Source: Phycisphaeraceae bacterium (GTDB taxonomy: Bacteria; Planctomycetota; Phycisphaerae; Phycisphaerales; UBA1924). From it: a stretch of 64,000 bases of DNA. The DNA is taken from NCBI GenBank assembly GCA_019636565.1, contig JAHBXG010000015.1:24380-88379 (forward strand), written 5' to 3'. Shown piece after piece: positions 44,807 through 55,010 of this stretch (its first letter is position 1; each line of letters starts with the position of its first letter). A program made the translations under genes and the position numbers. Below the pieces are notes generated by a model. That model did no database searches and was not told the origin of the DNA. It saw only the letters and a list, made by a program, of their open reading frames with translations.

Positions 44807-45535
44807 TCAGGGACACAGCAACTGGTTGTACGCGCCGACAAAGATCACAAAGTCGGCGTCTTCGACGAAGCCGTCGCGATTGAAGTCTGCCGGACAACCG
44901 GCGGGCATGGACGGATCGGCGCAATCGAGGATGTTGTACGACGCGAGGAAGATGACAAAGTCGGAATCGTCGACGAAGCCGTCGTTGTTGAGGTCGCCGG
45001 GACAAGTGGAATAAAGGATGACGTTGTCGAGGCCGCTGAACTCGAGCGTGCCGCCGTCGAGGGAGCGGTCGTTGACATCGATGCGGACGGTGAATTCGGT
45101 GACGGCGCTGCGGATCGCGGCGGGGATGTTCCATTGACCGGGGGCGGAGCCGACCTGGACACCGATGCGCGTCCAGACGCCGATGGGCGTGGCGGAAGTT
45201 GGAAACTCGAACTCGCTGATCTGGCCGCCGGCGTTTTTGACGCGCAGGCCGATGCCCCACTGGATGGGCTTGGAGTTGTCGGGACGGACATCGAGGGAGA
45301 TGCGACCGACTTTGTCCCAATCTCCGTTGTAGGAAGCGGGCGCGAGGGGGCGCGACCAGTCGTTGTCGATGTCCTGGACGAGCAGGTAGCCGCCGCCGTT
45401 GGTCAGTGCGCAGGTGCGACCCACCGGAGTCCAGCCATCGAGGCCGGAATCAAATGTGGATTGCGCGACAATATCGGCAGCCAACGCCGCCGACGCGAGC
45501 GCGGAAGAGACGATCAGAGAGGCAATCTTTACCAT
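44807..45535 (-). CDS. Secreted carbohydrate-binding-like protein with dockerin
   Basis: 242 residues: signal peptide (about 1-20, MVKIASLIVSSALASAALA), a domain (about 21-170) with STFDSGLDGWTPVG, GGYLLVQDIDNDWSRPLAPASYNGDW and VRIDVNDRSLDGGTLEFSGLDNV, which is the laminin-G/CBM-like layout of exported binding proteins, and a four-Cys dockerin (CPGDLNNDGFV ... LLCP). ATG 45535 is chosen because the signal peptide starts there; no clear ribosome site is seen. Confidence 0.85.
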   Translation of the reverse strand: MVKIASLIVSSALASAALAADIVAQSTFDSGLDGWTPVGRTCALTNGGGYLLVQDIDNDWSRPLAPASYNGDWDKVGRISLDVRPDNSKPIQWGIGLRVKNAGGQISEFEFPTSATPIGVWTRIGVQVGSAPGQWNIPAAIRSAVTEFTVRIDVNDRSLDGGTLEFSGLDNVILYSTCPGDLNNDGFVDDSDFVIFLASYNILDCADPSMPAGCPADFNRDGFVEDADFVIFVGAYNQLLCP

Positions 45536-45617
45536 TGTCGCATTGTCGCGAAGGGCGACGCGGCGGTCAAGGAAATTCTTCCGGCCCCCGGCGGCACAAA
45601 CCCACAGCGTGTGCCAT

Positions 45618-47114
45618 TCAGGAGCACAAAAGCGAGTCATAGGCCGAGGCGAAAATCACGAAGTCTGCGTCATCAACCAGGCTGTCTCCGTTGAGATCGG
45701 CCGGGCAGCCCGCCGGCATGCCCGGGTCGTTGCAATCGAGGATGTCGTATGCCGCGGCAAAGGCAACGAAATCAGAATCGTCGACGAATCCGTCGTTGTT
45801 GAAATCGCCGGGGCACGGGGGCGCGAGCACGGTGAGCGAGCCCGCGTCATAGGCGTAGCGCGTCTGCCCGCCGGCGCCGAGATCGGTGACGGCGAGGTAG
45901 ATGCTGTAGGGCTGCGGGCGCGCGGGGGGAGTGGCGTTCCAGGCAATCACGCCGTGCGTGGGCGCGGAGGCGAGAGCGAGCGTGGTTGTGCCAAGAAGAA
46001 TGCCGCCGTGCGATGGGTTGCGATCATCGGCGGCGAAGACTTTCACCTGGACGGAAGCGCCGGAGGCCTGATAGTCGAACGCGGTGAAGTTCGCCTGATT
46101 CTGAGCGATCGCGAGCGACCCGGTCTCAACGCGGAAGATGTTGGGCCACGCTGGTTGCGTGACGGTGACGGCCGTCCGTCCGCCGGCTCCCACCACGGCG
46201 GTTCCTCCCAAGGTGCTCAAGAGACCCGCGGCTGCCTGCGCCCCGGCGCGATCGCCCCCGGCGATGCGCGAATACCAGAACCCGCTTTGCATGCGGGTGT
46301 GCAGGTCGACGTCCTGCGTGTACCACACAGGATCGATGCACCCCGCGCATTCGCCATCGCCGGTCGCGGACGGGTCGATCGTGCCGAAGTAATACGTGTG
46401 CATGTAGCTGTGGTTGTTTGACGTTGTGCCCAGCAAGCCGAGGTGTTGATTGAACGCGCCGGGGAGAGACTTGCCGCTGGGAAAGGCGCTGTCCTGCCAG
46501 ATGTTGTCGGCGAACACCACACTGCTCGGCACAACGGGCGCCGCGTCGCCAAAGAGAGCCACGTTGTACGGATCGAGCGTCGTGAGATGATCAACATAAA
46601 TGCCGCGCTGTCCCAGATTGGTGGCGAGCGACGCCATGAGCACGGCGCCGCGGCTGTGGCCGGCGAGGTGAACCGGATGCGCGAGGATTGGCTTGCCGCC
46701 GTACGACCAGGTTTGCAGATATTGGAAGACCGCGGCGGCCACGTTCTGCGTCGGAACTGAATCCTGAATGTCTTCCGGCGTCGGGTTCCGAGATGCCGCG
46801 GCGAACGAGTCGATCGCGGTCCAGTCAAGCCCGACGACAAACTCACCCGACGTAAACGTCGCTTCGGGCGCCACCAAAATCGGCGACATCGACACAACCA
46901 GGTTGCCGCTGCTCTGGGTGACCACCAGGTTCACGCGGGTGACATCGATACCCGGCGTGCCGATTCTTCCCGCGATCGCGTCCGCCATCGCGTTGACCCA
47001 AGTCATGTTCGCGTTGAAGCCATGCGTGACGATCGTCACGCCCCCCGCATGCGCGAATGCGGGGATTGCACACGCAAGAGCGGAAAAGGCAAGGCACTTC
47101 GAGGTCCCGATCAT
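45618..47114 (-). CDS. Secreted lipase/esterase-like alpha/beta-hydrolase with dockerin
   Basis: 498 residues: signal peptide (about 1-23), hydrolase domain (about 24-290), a beta-sandwich segment (about 320-425, FRVETGSLAIAQNQANFTAFDY) and a four-Cys dockerin (CPGDFNNDGFV ... LLCS). The nucleophile elbow is GHSRG with Ser154; the N-terminal VTIVTHGFNAN supplies the oxyanion strand. Such enzymes cleave ester bonds of lipids or polymers. GGAGT before ATG 47114. Confidence 0.88.
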   Translation of the reverse strand: MIGTSKCLAFSALACAIPAFAHAGGVTIVTHGFNANMTWVNAMADAIAGRIGTPGIDVTRVNLVVTQSSGNLVVSMSPILVAPEATFTSGEFVVGLDWTAIDSFAAASRNPTPEDIQDSVPTQNVAAAVFQYLQTWSYGGKPILAHPVHLAGHSRGAVLMASLATNLGQRGIYVDHLTTLDPYNVALFGDAAPVVPSSVVFADNIWQDSAFPSGKSLPGAFNQHLGLLGTTSNNHSYMHTYYFGTIDPSATGDGECAGCIDPVWYTQDVDLHTRMQSGFWYSRIAGGDRAGAQAAAGLLSTLGGTAVVGAGGRTAVTVTQPAWPNIFRVETGSLAIAQNQANFTAFDYQASGASVQVKVFAADDRNPSHGGILLGTTTLALASAPTHGVIAWNATPPARPQPYSIYLAVTDLGAGGQTRYAYDAGSLTVLAPPCPGDFNNDGFVDDSDFVAFAAAYDILDCNDPGMPAGCPADLNGDSLVDDADFVIFASAYDSLLCS

Positions 47115-47232
47115 GTCAGACTCCTTCCACGCCGACCCGACCCGCCCGGATTCCAACAAGACGAAAGTTCGCTGTCGTTCCGGCGAGTTTACCAGGAGTC
47201 CCCAGATATCAAGAACGAATTGCGGCGAATGG

Positions 47233-48924
47233 CTATGAGCAAACGAAGGCGTCATACGCCCCAACGAATATGACAAAGTCGGCGTCGTCCACTAGGCCGT
47301 CGCCGTTGAGATCGGAGGGGCAGCCCGCGGGCATAGAAGGATTGGAACATTCGAGAATGTCGTACGCGGTCGCGAAGAGGACGAAATCGGCGTCGTCCAC
47401 TTGCGAATCGCATGTCAGATCGGCGCGGCAGAAAGCGAGCGTGGAGCTCGTGCTCGTGGCGTCGGGAAGGGTTCCGTTGGAGACTATGACCCGGTAGGTC
47501 GCGCCGTCGTCGGCGGGCGGGAAGGACGAGATCGTATACGTCGGAGCTTGGGCACCCGGAATATCGAGGTTGTTCTTCTGCCACTGATAGGACAGGGTGC
47601 CGCTGCCTCCGGCAACGACGGAGAGCGTGACGGACGCGCAGTTGGTGAGCGTCGGATTGGCCGCGGGCTGCGTGACGATGTATGGCGCGAGGGCCTGTGT
47701 GTAGCGGACGCGATAGACACCGGCGTTCGACCGCGTGAGGTAGTAGAGGCAGCCGTCTGGGCCGACCTTGAGGTCAACGGGGGAGCCCGCGTTGGAAGCA
47801 AAGCTGGAACTTGAGTTGGTGGTGTAGTCGTAGCGGCGGATCCAGCTTGCCCCGGCGTCGGCATAGAAGTAATCGTTCACGTAGTCCGAGGGGAAGGTGT
47901 AGTTGTCGGCGTTGTAGAACGTTCCGCCGGCGATGACGTTTCCGGTGTAGCCGGGCGTGGGGAAGGAGAGCGTGGAGTTCGAGTGGTGATACCCGAGGAA
48001 CGGATAGGTCATCCCCGCGACACCGGCGGGGCTTGGTCCTTCAACCGTGCGCCAGCCATAGTTCGCGCCGGCAACGCCGAGGTTGATTTCTTCCCATGTG
48101 ACCTCGCCCACATCGTTGATGAACATGCGCCCGGTGCCGGGCTGGAAGGCGAAGGTGAACGGATTGCGCAGTCCGACGGCCCAGATGACGCGGTTGTTGC
48201 CGGAGGTGGTCCCCGCGATGTTCGGGAAACTGGACGGATTGTCGGACGGGATCGGGTTGGCCGGGTCCGGGTTCAGCCGCAGCATTTTGCCCAGGCGGTT
48301 GGAGATCGACTGCGCGTTGGAGCTATTGGCGTTTTCACCAACCGCCACGTACAGCTTGCCGTCGGGCCCGAAGTGGATCGCGCCGCCGTTGTGGTTGGTT
48401 GCGCCGCTGAGATTGTCGAGATCCATGAGGGTCATCTCGCTTCCGGCGACGACCTGCGATCCGTCGGTGTTGGCGGTGAAGCGGCTGATGCGGTTGTGGA
48501 CGGCCGGACTGGTCGCCGTGTAGTAGCAGTAGAGATAGCGGTTGTTCATGTAATCCGGGTCGAAGGCGATGCCGAGGAGGCCGCGCTCGCCGGAGGAATT
48601 CACTGTGAGCGGCGAGCCGGTGAAGAAGTTGCCGCTGGGAGCGATTTGCGTCCAATTGATGCCGCTGCCCGAGAAGACCTTCATCGTGCCCGGCTGCTCG
48701 AGCACGTAGAGCTTGCCGTCGGGCGAAAAGTCCATCGCCGTGCCGTTGTTGGCGGTGCCGATCTTGTTCTCGGCGAAATTGCCGGGCAGCGTGGCGGCGA
48801 GCGCGGGCGCGCCGAGCGCCACCGCCATGGCGATTCCCGCAGCGAGACGGATGACGCGCGGGCCTTGAAATTCAGTCAAGTTGGCGTGAACAGATCGGAT
48901 TGCGGCGCGGATCGCTGACTGCAT
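47233..48924 (-). CDS. Secreted PQQ-type sugar dehydrogenase with Ig-like domain and dockerin
   Basis: 563 residues: signal peptide (about 1-45), a six-blade propeller (about 46-400) of the glucose/sorbosone dehydrogenase group (GERGLLGIAFDPDY, NHNGGAIHFGPDGKLYVAVGE, GANYGWRTVEGP), an Ig-like domain (about 410-495, ending with TLAFCRAD) and a dockerin with an extra Cys in loop 1 (DLTCDSQV). Only the first segment of this fold is shared with the dockerin-less relative at 36637. AGGAG precedes ATG 48924. It is expected to oxidise sugars at the cell surface, if it binds PQQ. Confidence 0.92.
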   Translation of the reverse strand: MQSAIRAAIRSVHANLTEFQGPRVIRLAAGIAMAVALGAPALAATLPGNFAENKIGTANNGTAMDFSPDGKLYVLEQPGTMKVFSGSGINWTQIAPSGNFFTGSPLTVNSSGERGLLGIAFDPDYMNNRYLYCYYTATSPAVHNRISRFTANTDGSQVVAGSEMTLMDLDNLSGATNHNGGAIHFGPDGKLYVAVGENANSSNAQSISNRLGKMLRLNPDPANPIPSDNPSSFPNIAGTTSGNNRVIWAVGLRNPFTFAFQPGTGRMFINDVGEVTWEEINLGVAGANYGWRTVEGPSPAGVAGMTYPFLGYHHSNSTLSFPTPGYTGNVIAGGTFYNADNYTFPSDYVNDYFYADAGASWIRRYDYTTNSSSSFASNAGSPVDLKVGPDGCLYYLTRSNAGVYRVRYTQALAPYIVTQPAANPTLTNCASVTLSVVAGGSGTLSYQWQKNNLDIPGAQAPTYTISSFPPADDGATYRVIVSNGTLPDATSTSSTLAFCRADLTCDSQVDDADFVLFATAYDILECSNPSMPAGCPSDLNGDGLVDDADFVIFVGAYDAFVCS

Positions 48925-49157
48925 CGCTTCGAACTCCTGAAATGTGGATTCGGCTTGAGGAGGCTATCAGCGCGCGGCTCAAGAACCAAGAAGAATCGGC
49001 AAGCGGGGCAACATCTCGTGGCGGCGACGAACATCAGATTCAACTCGGATTGCGTCATGCGCCGCAGATTTGAGTGCGTACGCGTTACAAACGGCGAGGG
49101 CGCATGTAACGGCGGCAAGAAGTGATGCGCATTAAAACCAGCTAAGACGACCGGCCG

Positions 49158-51521
49158 CTATGAACAAAGCAGCTCGTTGTAAGCAGCGACAAAGAGAACG
49201 AAGTCGGAGTCATCGACCAGATTGTCGCCGTTGAAATCTGCGGGGCAACCAGAAGCCATGCCGGGGTCCGCGCAGTCGAGCGAGTTGTAGGCGGTGAGGA
49301 AGACCACAAAATCGGCGTCGTCCACGAGCTGGTCGCCATTGAAATCGGCTGGGCAAGCAATGTGCCTGAGCAGCACCATCGTGCGCGCCGGAAGATCGAG
49401 CAACATCGACCGCGGGAAACCATCGGCAGCAATGTTCTCAACAGCGACAACGCCCGCCGGGCCGCCACCCGGGCCGCCATACTGGGTGTCGTTGGAGTTC
49501 ATCGTCACGGTCCAGCGGCCTTCGCGCGGAATCCCAATGCGGTAACCGGAGCGTTCGGTGTCCGACAAGTTGACGACCGCGACGAAGGAACCGCTTCCAT
49601 CGATCCGCCGTTCCCACGCCATGACATCGAGCCATTCGTTCACATGGAATACGCTCAGCGGCGAATCGGCGAAGAGGGGCGGCTCGGAGGTGCGGAGCGC
49701 GATCAGATCGCTGTAAAACTTAAAGATGCCGGGATATCGCGTTTTGTGCGACCAGTCCAGCCGGGCGGATTCCCAGCCTTCATCCTCGAGCCACTCGGTG
49801 CCCTGCACGAGCGCCGGGACGCCTCGAGAAAGCAGGTTGAATGCCTGCCCGATCTTCGTTCGCCCGCGCGCGAACTGGTCGTCGGCGGGGGATGTTGTAT
49901 CGATGCTGGTCACGGCGCGCTTTGTTCCGTTCAACGGCCAGCAATCGTCGTGGAGTTCGAAATAGTTCAGCACGCCGCGGCCCGACACTCCGACGCCCTG
50001 ACCATCGAGCGCGTTTGCCACGCGCCCCATATTCGGCGGGCCCGATCCCGCGGTAAAGATCGCGGCGCGGACCGCTTCCTTGAACTCGTTTTGATACTGA
50101 GCGGTGAATCCAAGGCCAGTTGAAGTCGGATCGGTGACCCAGCGGTTGTCGATGTAGATCTCGGCGATCGTGTGCTTGTCGGCGTGCCGGTTGTTCTTGT
50201 TGTCGTGCATCGCGCGAATGATTTTCTGGCCGTTTGACCATTGGGGCGTGAGCCCCGAGTCGGTCATGTACATGGTCGCGTCCATGCGGAAACCGTCGAG
50301 GCGGTAGTCGGTCAGCATGGTTTCTGCGGCATCAATGTAATACTGGCGCACGGCGGCTTTGTCGTAATCGCACTGCGCACCCCACGGCGTTTCAACCGCC
50401 GGCGCATCGAAATACTGCTGGGTGCCGCCGAAGTTCCACAGGATGTTGTCGGAACTCGCCGCGTGGTTGTACACGATGTCGAGGATGACGGCAATGCCGC
50501 GCGCGTGCAGCGCATCGACCATCTGTCGAAACTGATCCGGCGTCCCCAGCTTGGACTCGATCGCAAACGGCGAAACCGTGTTGTACCCGCCGGAAAAATC
50601 ACCCGGAAACTCATTCACCGGGTTGAGCATCACCGCGTTCACACCCAGTTCAGCCAAGTGGTCGGCCCGCGCGGCAACATCGATATACCGCGAGGGATTC
50701 GGCGTGCTCCCCTTGGGGTCGTTGCGCCCGGCGAATGTGCCGACGTGCAACTGGTAGATCACCAGTTGATCCATCGGCGCCGGCGAGAAGTCGTTCACTT
50801 GCCATGTGTACGCGTCCGCATCGACGATCACCGAGTTGTAGCCGCCGGTCGGAACCAGTGCCGCGGATCGCGGGTCGGAATTCCACACCGAGTTGTTGAA
50901 GAAGTACTTGTATTGCCCGCCCGGCGCGGCGCCGGCAACAAAGCCGATAAAACTCTCGCCAACCTTTGTGAGCGGCGAACTGCCCCAACTGTTGAACGTG
51001 CCGCGGACGACGCACGACGTGCTCGCCGGCGACCAGACTTTGAAGACGGTCCCGCCGCCGACGGGCGTGGAACCAAGCGGCGCGTGCTCGAGCGTTGAGA
51101 AGTTCAGCGTGAACGGCTGCGAGAGATCGAGGTTTTCAGTCATCCCCTTTGCGGAGTAGAAATCGGTGTCGCTGCCGTCGGTGATTTCGAGGACGTAGTT
51201 CAGCGTGGAGGACACGGTCGAGGGGATTGCGGCTTCCCAGAGGTCGTAGGGCCCGCGGCTGCCGATGATCGATGCATTTGCGTAGTGAACCGAACCGTCG
51301 TCGATGCGGGCTCGTGCGCTGGAGACGTCGCTCCTGAAAGTCTGGAAGCGGATGGCGAACGACTCGCCGCTACGCGGCACGCGCGGACGCCGATCGTTCC
51401 ACCCGGTGTGGCTCACGCCCTGCCACTGAACGTTGTTGTCGAGTTGGGCAACGGCGATATCGGACCAGCCGATCGCTGCCGCAAGGAATAGGAATTGCGT
51501 CGAGCGGCATGTGGCGAGCAT
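49158..51521 (-). CDS. Secreted GH13 alpha-amylase-type enzyme with dockerin
   Basis: 787 residues: signal peptide (about 1-26), an N-terminal beta-sandwich resembling CBM48 (about 155-240, GGGTVFKVWSPAST), the GH13 barrel (about 250-660) and a four-Cys dockerin (CPADFNGDQLV ... LLCS). The catalytic residues are D414 (DGFRMDATMY), E454 (TIAEIYID) and D525 (FELHDD). The arrangement is close to branching enzymes and related amylases. It acts on alpha-glucans such as glycogen or starch. AAAGG lies before ATG 51521. Confidence 0.93.
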   Translation of the reverse strand: MLATCRSTQFLFLAAAIGWSDIAVAQLDNNVQWQGVSHTGWNDRRPRVPRSGESFAIRFQTFRSDVSSARARIDDGSVHYANASIIGSRGPYDLWEAAIPSTVSSTLNYVLEITDGSDTDFYSAKGMTENLDLSQPFTLNFSTLEHAPLGSTPVGGGTVFKVWSPASTSCVVRGTFNSWGSSPLTKVGESFIGFVAGAAPGGQYKYFFNNSVWNSDPRSAALVPTGGYNSVIVDADAYTWQVNDFSPAPMDQLVIYQLHVGTFAGRNDPKGSTPNPSRYIDVAARADHLAELGVNAVMLNPVNEFPGDFSGGYNTVSPFAIESKLGTPDQFRQMVDALHARGIAVILDIVYNHAASSDNILWNFGGTQQYFDAPAVETPWGAQCDYDKAAVRQYYIDAAETMLTDYRLDGFRMDATMYMTDSGLTPQWSNGQKIIRAMHDNKNNRHADKHTIAEIYIDNRWVTDPTSTGLGFTAQYQNEFKEAVRAAIFTAGSGPPNMGRVANALDGQGVGVSGRGVLNYFELHDDCWPLNGTKRAVTSIDTTSPADDQFARGRTKIGQAFNLLSRGVPALVQGTEWLEDEGWESARLDWSHKTRYPGIFKFYSDLIALRTSEPPLFADSPLSVFHVNEWLDVMAWERRIDGSGSFVAVVNLSDTERSGYRIGIPREGRWTVTMNSNDTQYGGPGGGPAGVVAVENIAADGFPRSMLLDLPARTMVLLRHIACPADFNGDQLVDDADFVVFLTAYNSLDCADPGMASGCPADFNGDNLVDDSDFVLFVAAYNELLCS

Positions 51522-51644
51522 GGTGAGACCTTTCCTGTGTGAAGATCGAAACGCCACGGGCCCGCCCGAAGCCAGTGAGATGTATACGCCGCGGCCGGGC
51601 GTGGGGTTCCGTGACTTTGGATGTCGAACCGTGAGCAGCCGTTC

Positions 51645-53225
51645 CTACGCGTTCACAACCCGTCCCTCGCTCGCGAGCGCCGCCTCGCGCACGCTCTCGT
51701 GCATGGTCGGGTGCGCGTGCATCGTGCAGATGATTTCTTCGGTCGTCGCCTCAAGGCGGCGTGCCAGCGACATCTCCGCGATCAACTCGGTCGCCTGATC
51801 GCCCATGATGTGCGCGCCGAGAATCTCCCCCCGCGGCAGGCCCCGGATGATCTTGCAGAAGCCGTCCGTGTTCCGCGTCGCGATGGCCTTACCCAGCGCC
51901 GTGAACGGGAACGAGCCGACGTCGTAGTCCTTGCCCTTCACGAGGCCACGCTCTTTCAGCGCACGCTCGGTAAAGCCCACGCTCGCCACCTGCGGGTGGC
52001 AGTAGGTGCAGCCCGGGATGATCGTGTAGTCGATCGGAATCGGCTCGTGGAGGGGGTGGGGGGGGTTGCCGTGCTCCTGCTTCTTGTCTTTCCACGCGAT
52101 GCGTTCAACGCACAGCATGGCCTCTTCGCCCGCGACGTGCGCGAGCCAGGGCGGGCCGATCACGTCGCCGATGGCGTAGACGCCCGGCAGATTCGTCTTG
52201 TAATCGATCGCGCGCGGTTCGGGCTTGCTCGCGTCGTAGTCGGTCTTGATGTGTTCCTTGAACGTCTCGAGTCCGAGCGACGGATCAAACAGCCCGTCAT
52301 AGCGGCCTTTCACGCCGATCGCGAGCAGCACCTTCTCGGCTTCGAGCACTTCCTTCTTGCTGTCGTCCGGCTTGCCGTTCAATATCGGGGCGACCGTCAC
52401 CTTGACACCAGCAGGGGTCTTCTCGATGTTCGTCACGCCGGTGTTGGTCTTGATCTCCATCCCGTGCTTTTTGTAGAGCCGCTCCATCGCTGTGCAGACG
52501 TCGTCGTCTTCCACGGGCAGAATCCGCGGCAGCATCTCCACCACCGTCACCTTGGTTCCGAAGGTGTGGTAGAGATAGCCGAATTCCATGCCGATCGCGC
52601 CCGCGCCGACGACGATCAGGCTCTTGGGCTGCTGCTTGTTGAACATCGCTTCGCGCGCGCCCCAGATCTTGTCACCGTCGAACTTTGCGAAGGGGAGTTC
52701 GCGCGCCACTGAGCCGGTCGCGACAATCACGTACGTCGCGGTGATGGTCTCTTTGACGGCTCCGGGCGTCGCCGGCGCGCTCGTCAGCTCCGCCTGGACC
52801 TTGCACTCTTGAATCTGGATCTTGACCGGATTGTTCGGGCCGGGCGCGGAACCCGGCTTGCCCGTGCTCACGATCTTCGCGTTCGCGTTGAAGAACTCGA
52901 TCTTGTTCTTCTTCATCAGGAACTCAACCCCCTTGTTGAGCTTTCCCGCCACCTCACGGCTGCGCGTGATCGTCTTCCCCCAATCCACGCCCACGTCCCC
53001 GTTGATCATGAGACCCCAAGTCTCGCGTTCCATCAGTTTTTCGAAGATCTCGGCGTTCGCGAGCAGCGCCTTGCTCGGGATGCATCCCCAGTTGAGGCAG
53101 ACCCCTCCAAGCTTGTCGCGCTCGATGATCGCGGTCTTGTATCCGAGCTGCGCCGCCCGGATCGCTCCGACATACCCGCCCGGTCCGCCCCCGATTACAA
53201 CAACGTCAAAGTGCCGCTCGGCCAC
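51645..53225 (-). CDS. lpdA: Dihydrolipoamide dehydrogenase
   Basis: E3 subunit of pyruvate and 2-oxoglutarate dehydrogenase complexes; it reoxidises dihydrolipoyl groups with NAD+. Landmarks are the FAD motif GGGPGGYVGA, the redox pair C43/C48 in GGVCLNWGCIP, the NAD motif GAGAIGMEFG and the active-site H505/E510 in HAHPTMHE. GTG 53225 is chosen because AAAGGA lies nine bases upstream and it fits the usual length; ATG at 53261 is the alternative. It stands alone, between the two oppositely oriented dockerin runs, and is the only obvious central-metabolism gene in that region. Confidence 0.95.
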   Translation of the reverse strand: MAERHFDVVVIGGGPGGYVGAIRAAQLGYKTAIIERDKLGGVCLNWGCIPSKALLANAEIFEKLMERETWGLMINGDVGVDWGKTITRSREVAGKLNKGVEFLMKKNKIEFFNANAKIVSTGKPGSAPGPNNPVKIQIQECKVQAELTSAPATPGAVKETITATYVIVATGSVARELPFAKFDGDKIWGAREAMFNKQQPKSLIVVGAGAIGMEFGYLYHTFGTKVTVVEMLPRILPVEDDDVCTAMERLYKKHGMEIKTNTGVTNIEKTPAGVKVTVAPILNGKPDDSKKEVLEAEKVLLAIGVKGRYDGLFDPSLGLETFKEHIKTDYDASKPEPRAIDYKTNLPGVYAIGDVIGPPWLAHVAGEEAMLCVERIAWKDKKQEHGNPPHPLHEPIPIDYTIIPGCTYCHPQVASVGFTERALKERGLVKGKDYDVGSFPFTALGKAIATRNTDGFCKIIRGLPRGEILGAHIMGDQATELIAEMSLARRLEATTEEIICTMHAHPTMHESVREAALASEGRVVNA

Positions 53226-53438
53226 TGGTGCATCCTTTCTATACGCGCCGGAAGGCCCCAACCCGGGGGTCTTGCGGCCGCAAGGAGGCGACTATAGGAA
53301 ACAGCGCCCGTCGAGTCGGGGCGGCGGCGATCCGCGAACAACCCTTTGTGAAGCTTCAAAAAAAGCATTGAGCGTGCGGGAAATTCGCGGTAGCGTGGAG
53401 AGATGTTGCGGACCCGGCAACCGCAAGGGAGGGATCAG

Positions 53439-55010
53439 ATGGTGCGAATCGGAGTTATCGCCAGCGTCGTGATCGCGGGAGTCGCCAGCGGGCAGCTCGT
53501 CAACCGCGTTAATGGACGATTCGATCAGCGGCACTTTGTCGAAGACGCTGTGGTCATGTCCAACTTCGATGTCGTGCTCGCCGGGGAGCGCGACACCTAC
53601 ACGGGGGGTTTTCAGTCTGCCGCGACGCTGACGCGCGTGGCGCCCGATGGGCTGCCGATCTGGTCGCGCAACTTCGGTGTGGATGGCGATTATCAGAGCG
53701 GCGCGGCGGTGCGACCCCTGTCCGGCGGCGACATCGCATTCAGTTTCTACTCCGGCTTCAACGACTTCGCCCTCTGCCTCGCGCGCACCGACAGCGCGGG
53801 CACCCCGCTCTGGACCAGGCGCTATCCGGGCGCGTACTCGTATCCCACGGCGGGCATGAAGATCGAGGCGGGTACTCCGGAATCGATCGTTGTTGTTGGA
53901 AGGTTTTACGACGGTGGATCGAGCGGCGCACAGTTGCTTCGGGTGACCGCGGCGGACGGAACACCGTCGCTCGACACCGCCTACTTCGGTCCGCCAGAAA
54001 CCACGTTCGATACCTACTTCACCGACGAGGCATTCGTTCCGGGTGGAGACTATTTCGTCGCCGGCGGCGCAAGCTACTACGTGCCCGAGTCGGACGAATA
54101 CAAGACCGACATGCTGGTCGCCCGGATCGATCGAAACGGAAACGTTGTTTGGTGCAACCTGTACGATCAGATTCTGCCCGACTTTGATTCCACCGACGAG
54201 GGGCGCGGCATCGCGATCCTTGGTAGCGGCGATATCGCGGTTGTCGGTCGTACGAGCACTCCCCCCGAGTATGTCGGCCAGGTTTCGGCGATGCATCTCC
54301 GACTCGACCAGACAACGGGTGCTGTACTCGCAGTGAATGTAATAGACGATGTCGAGGTCGCGTCCGCATCGCTCGAAGTTGTGGCGAACGGCAACTTGCT
54401 CTCCTCGGGCACACGCATCTTCGGCGACGGCGACGGCGCGGCGCAGATGTGGGTGGTAGATCCTGCCAACATGCAAGCGCAGTGGCGCGCCGAGTACCCT
54501 GACGGGCGCAGTTTCGGGTACGACGCGGTCGAGCAGCCGCAGGCGCGCGATGGATCCAACTACGTGCTGGCCGGCTCCAACTACCCCTATTCGGTAAGCC
54601 CGATCGGTTCGCCCGATCAGATGTTTATCCGCACCGACGAGAGCGGCAACGACAACTGCGCCGTGAGTTACCTGCTCGTCGCGCCGATCCCGGTCGAGGT
54701 CCGCGTGAAGCCGTTCGTGCTTACGAGGATCGCGCTCGAAGACCCGGTGCCGTTCGAAGGCCAGACCTACGCGGACTTTCTTGAGACCCGCCTTGTCTGC
54801 GCCGAGTCTTCGTGCCCCGGCGACCTGAACGGAGACGGCTTCGTCGATGATGCCGATTTCGTCATCTTTGTCAACGCGTACAACATCCTCGATTGCTTCG
54901 ACCCGTCCATGCCGCCAGGTTGTCCGGCGGATCTGAACGGGGACGATTTCGTCGACGACGCCGACTTTGTGATCTTCGTGATGGCGTACAACGAGTTGAT
55001 ATGTCCGTAG
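53439..55010 (+). CDS. Secreted propeller-like protein with dockerin, followed by in-frame TAG
   Basis: 523 residues: signal peptide (about 1-18, MVRIGVIASVVIAG), repeated blocks of 50-60 residues with WxRxxG and GDIAVVG/GDYFVAGG phrases, as in a beta-propeller, and a complete four-Cys dockerin (CPGDLNGDGFV ... LICP). AAGGGAGGG before ATG 53439 sets the start. The TAG at 55008 is followed, in the same frame and without another stop, by a second dockerin-like module to 55274 (see separate entry). No catalytic motif. Confidence 0.9.
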   Translation: MVRIGVIASVVIAGVASGQLVNRVNGRFDQRHFVEDAVVMSNFDVVLAGERDTYTGGFQSAATLTRVAPDGLPIWSRNFGVDGDYQSGAAVRPLSGGDIAFSFYSGFNDFALCLARTDSAGTPLWTRRYPGAYSYPTAGMKIEAGTPESIVVVGRFYDGGSSGAQLLRVTAADGTPSLDTAYFGPPETTFDTYFTDEAFVPGGDYFVAGGASYYVPESDEYKTDMLVARIDRNGNVVWCNLYDQILPDFDSTDEGRGIAILGSGDIAVVGRTSTPPEYVGQVSAMHLRLDQTTGAVLAVNVIDDVEVASASLEVVANGNLLSSGTRIFGDGDGAAQMWVVDPANMQAQWRAEYPDGRSFGYDAVEQPQARDGSNYVLAGSNYPYSVSPIGSPDQMFIRTDESGNDNCAVSYLLVAPIPVEVRVKPFVLTRIALEDPVPFEGQTYADFLETRLVCAESSCPGDLNGDGFVDDADFVIFVNAYNILDCFDPSMPPGCPADLNGDDFVDDADFVIFVMAYNELICP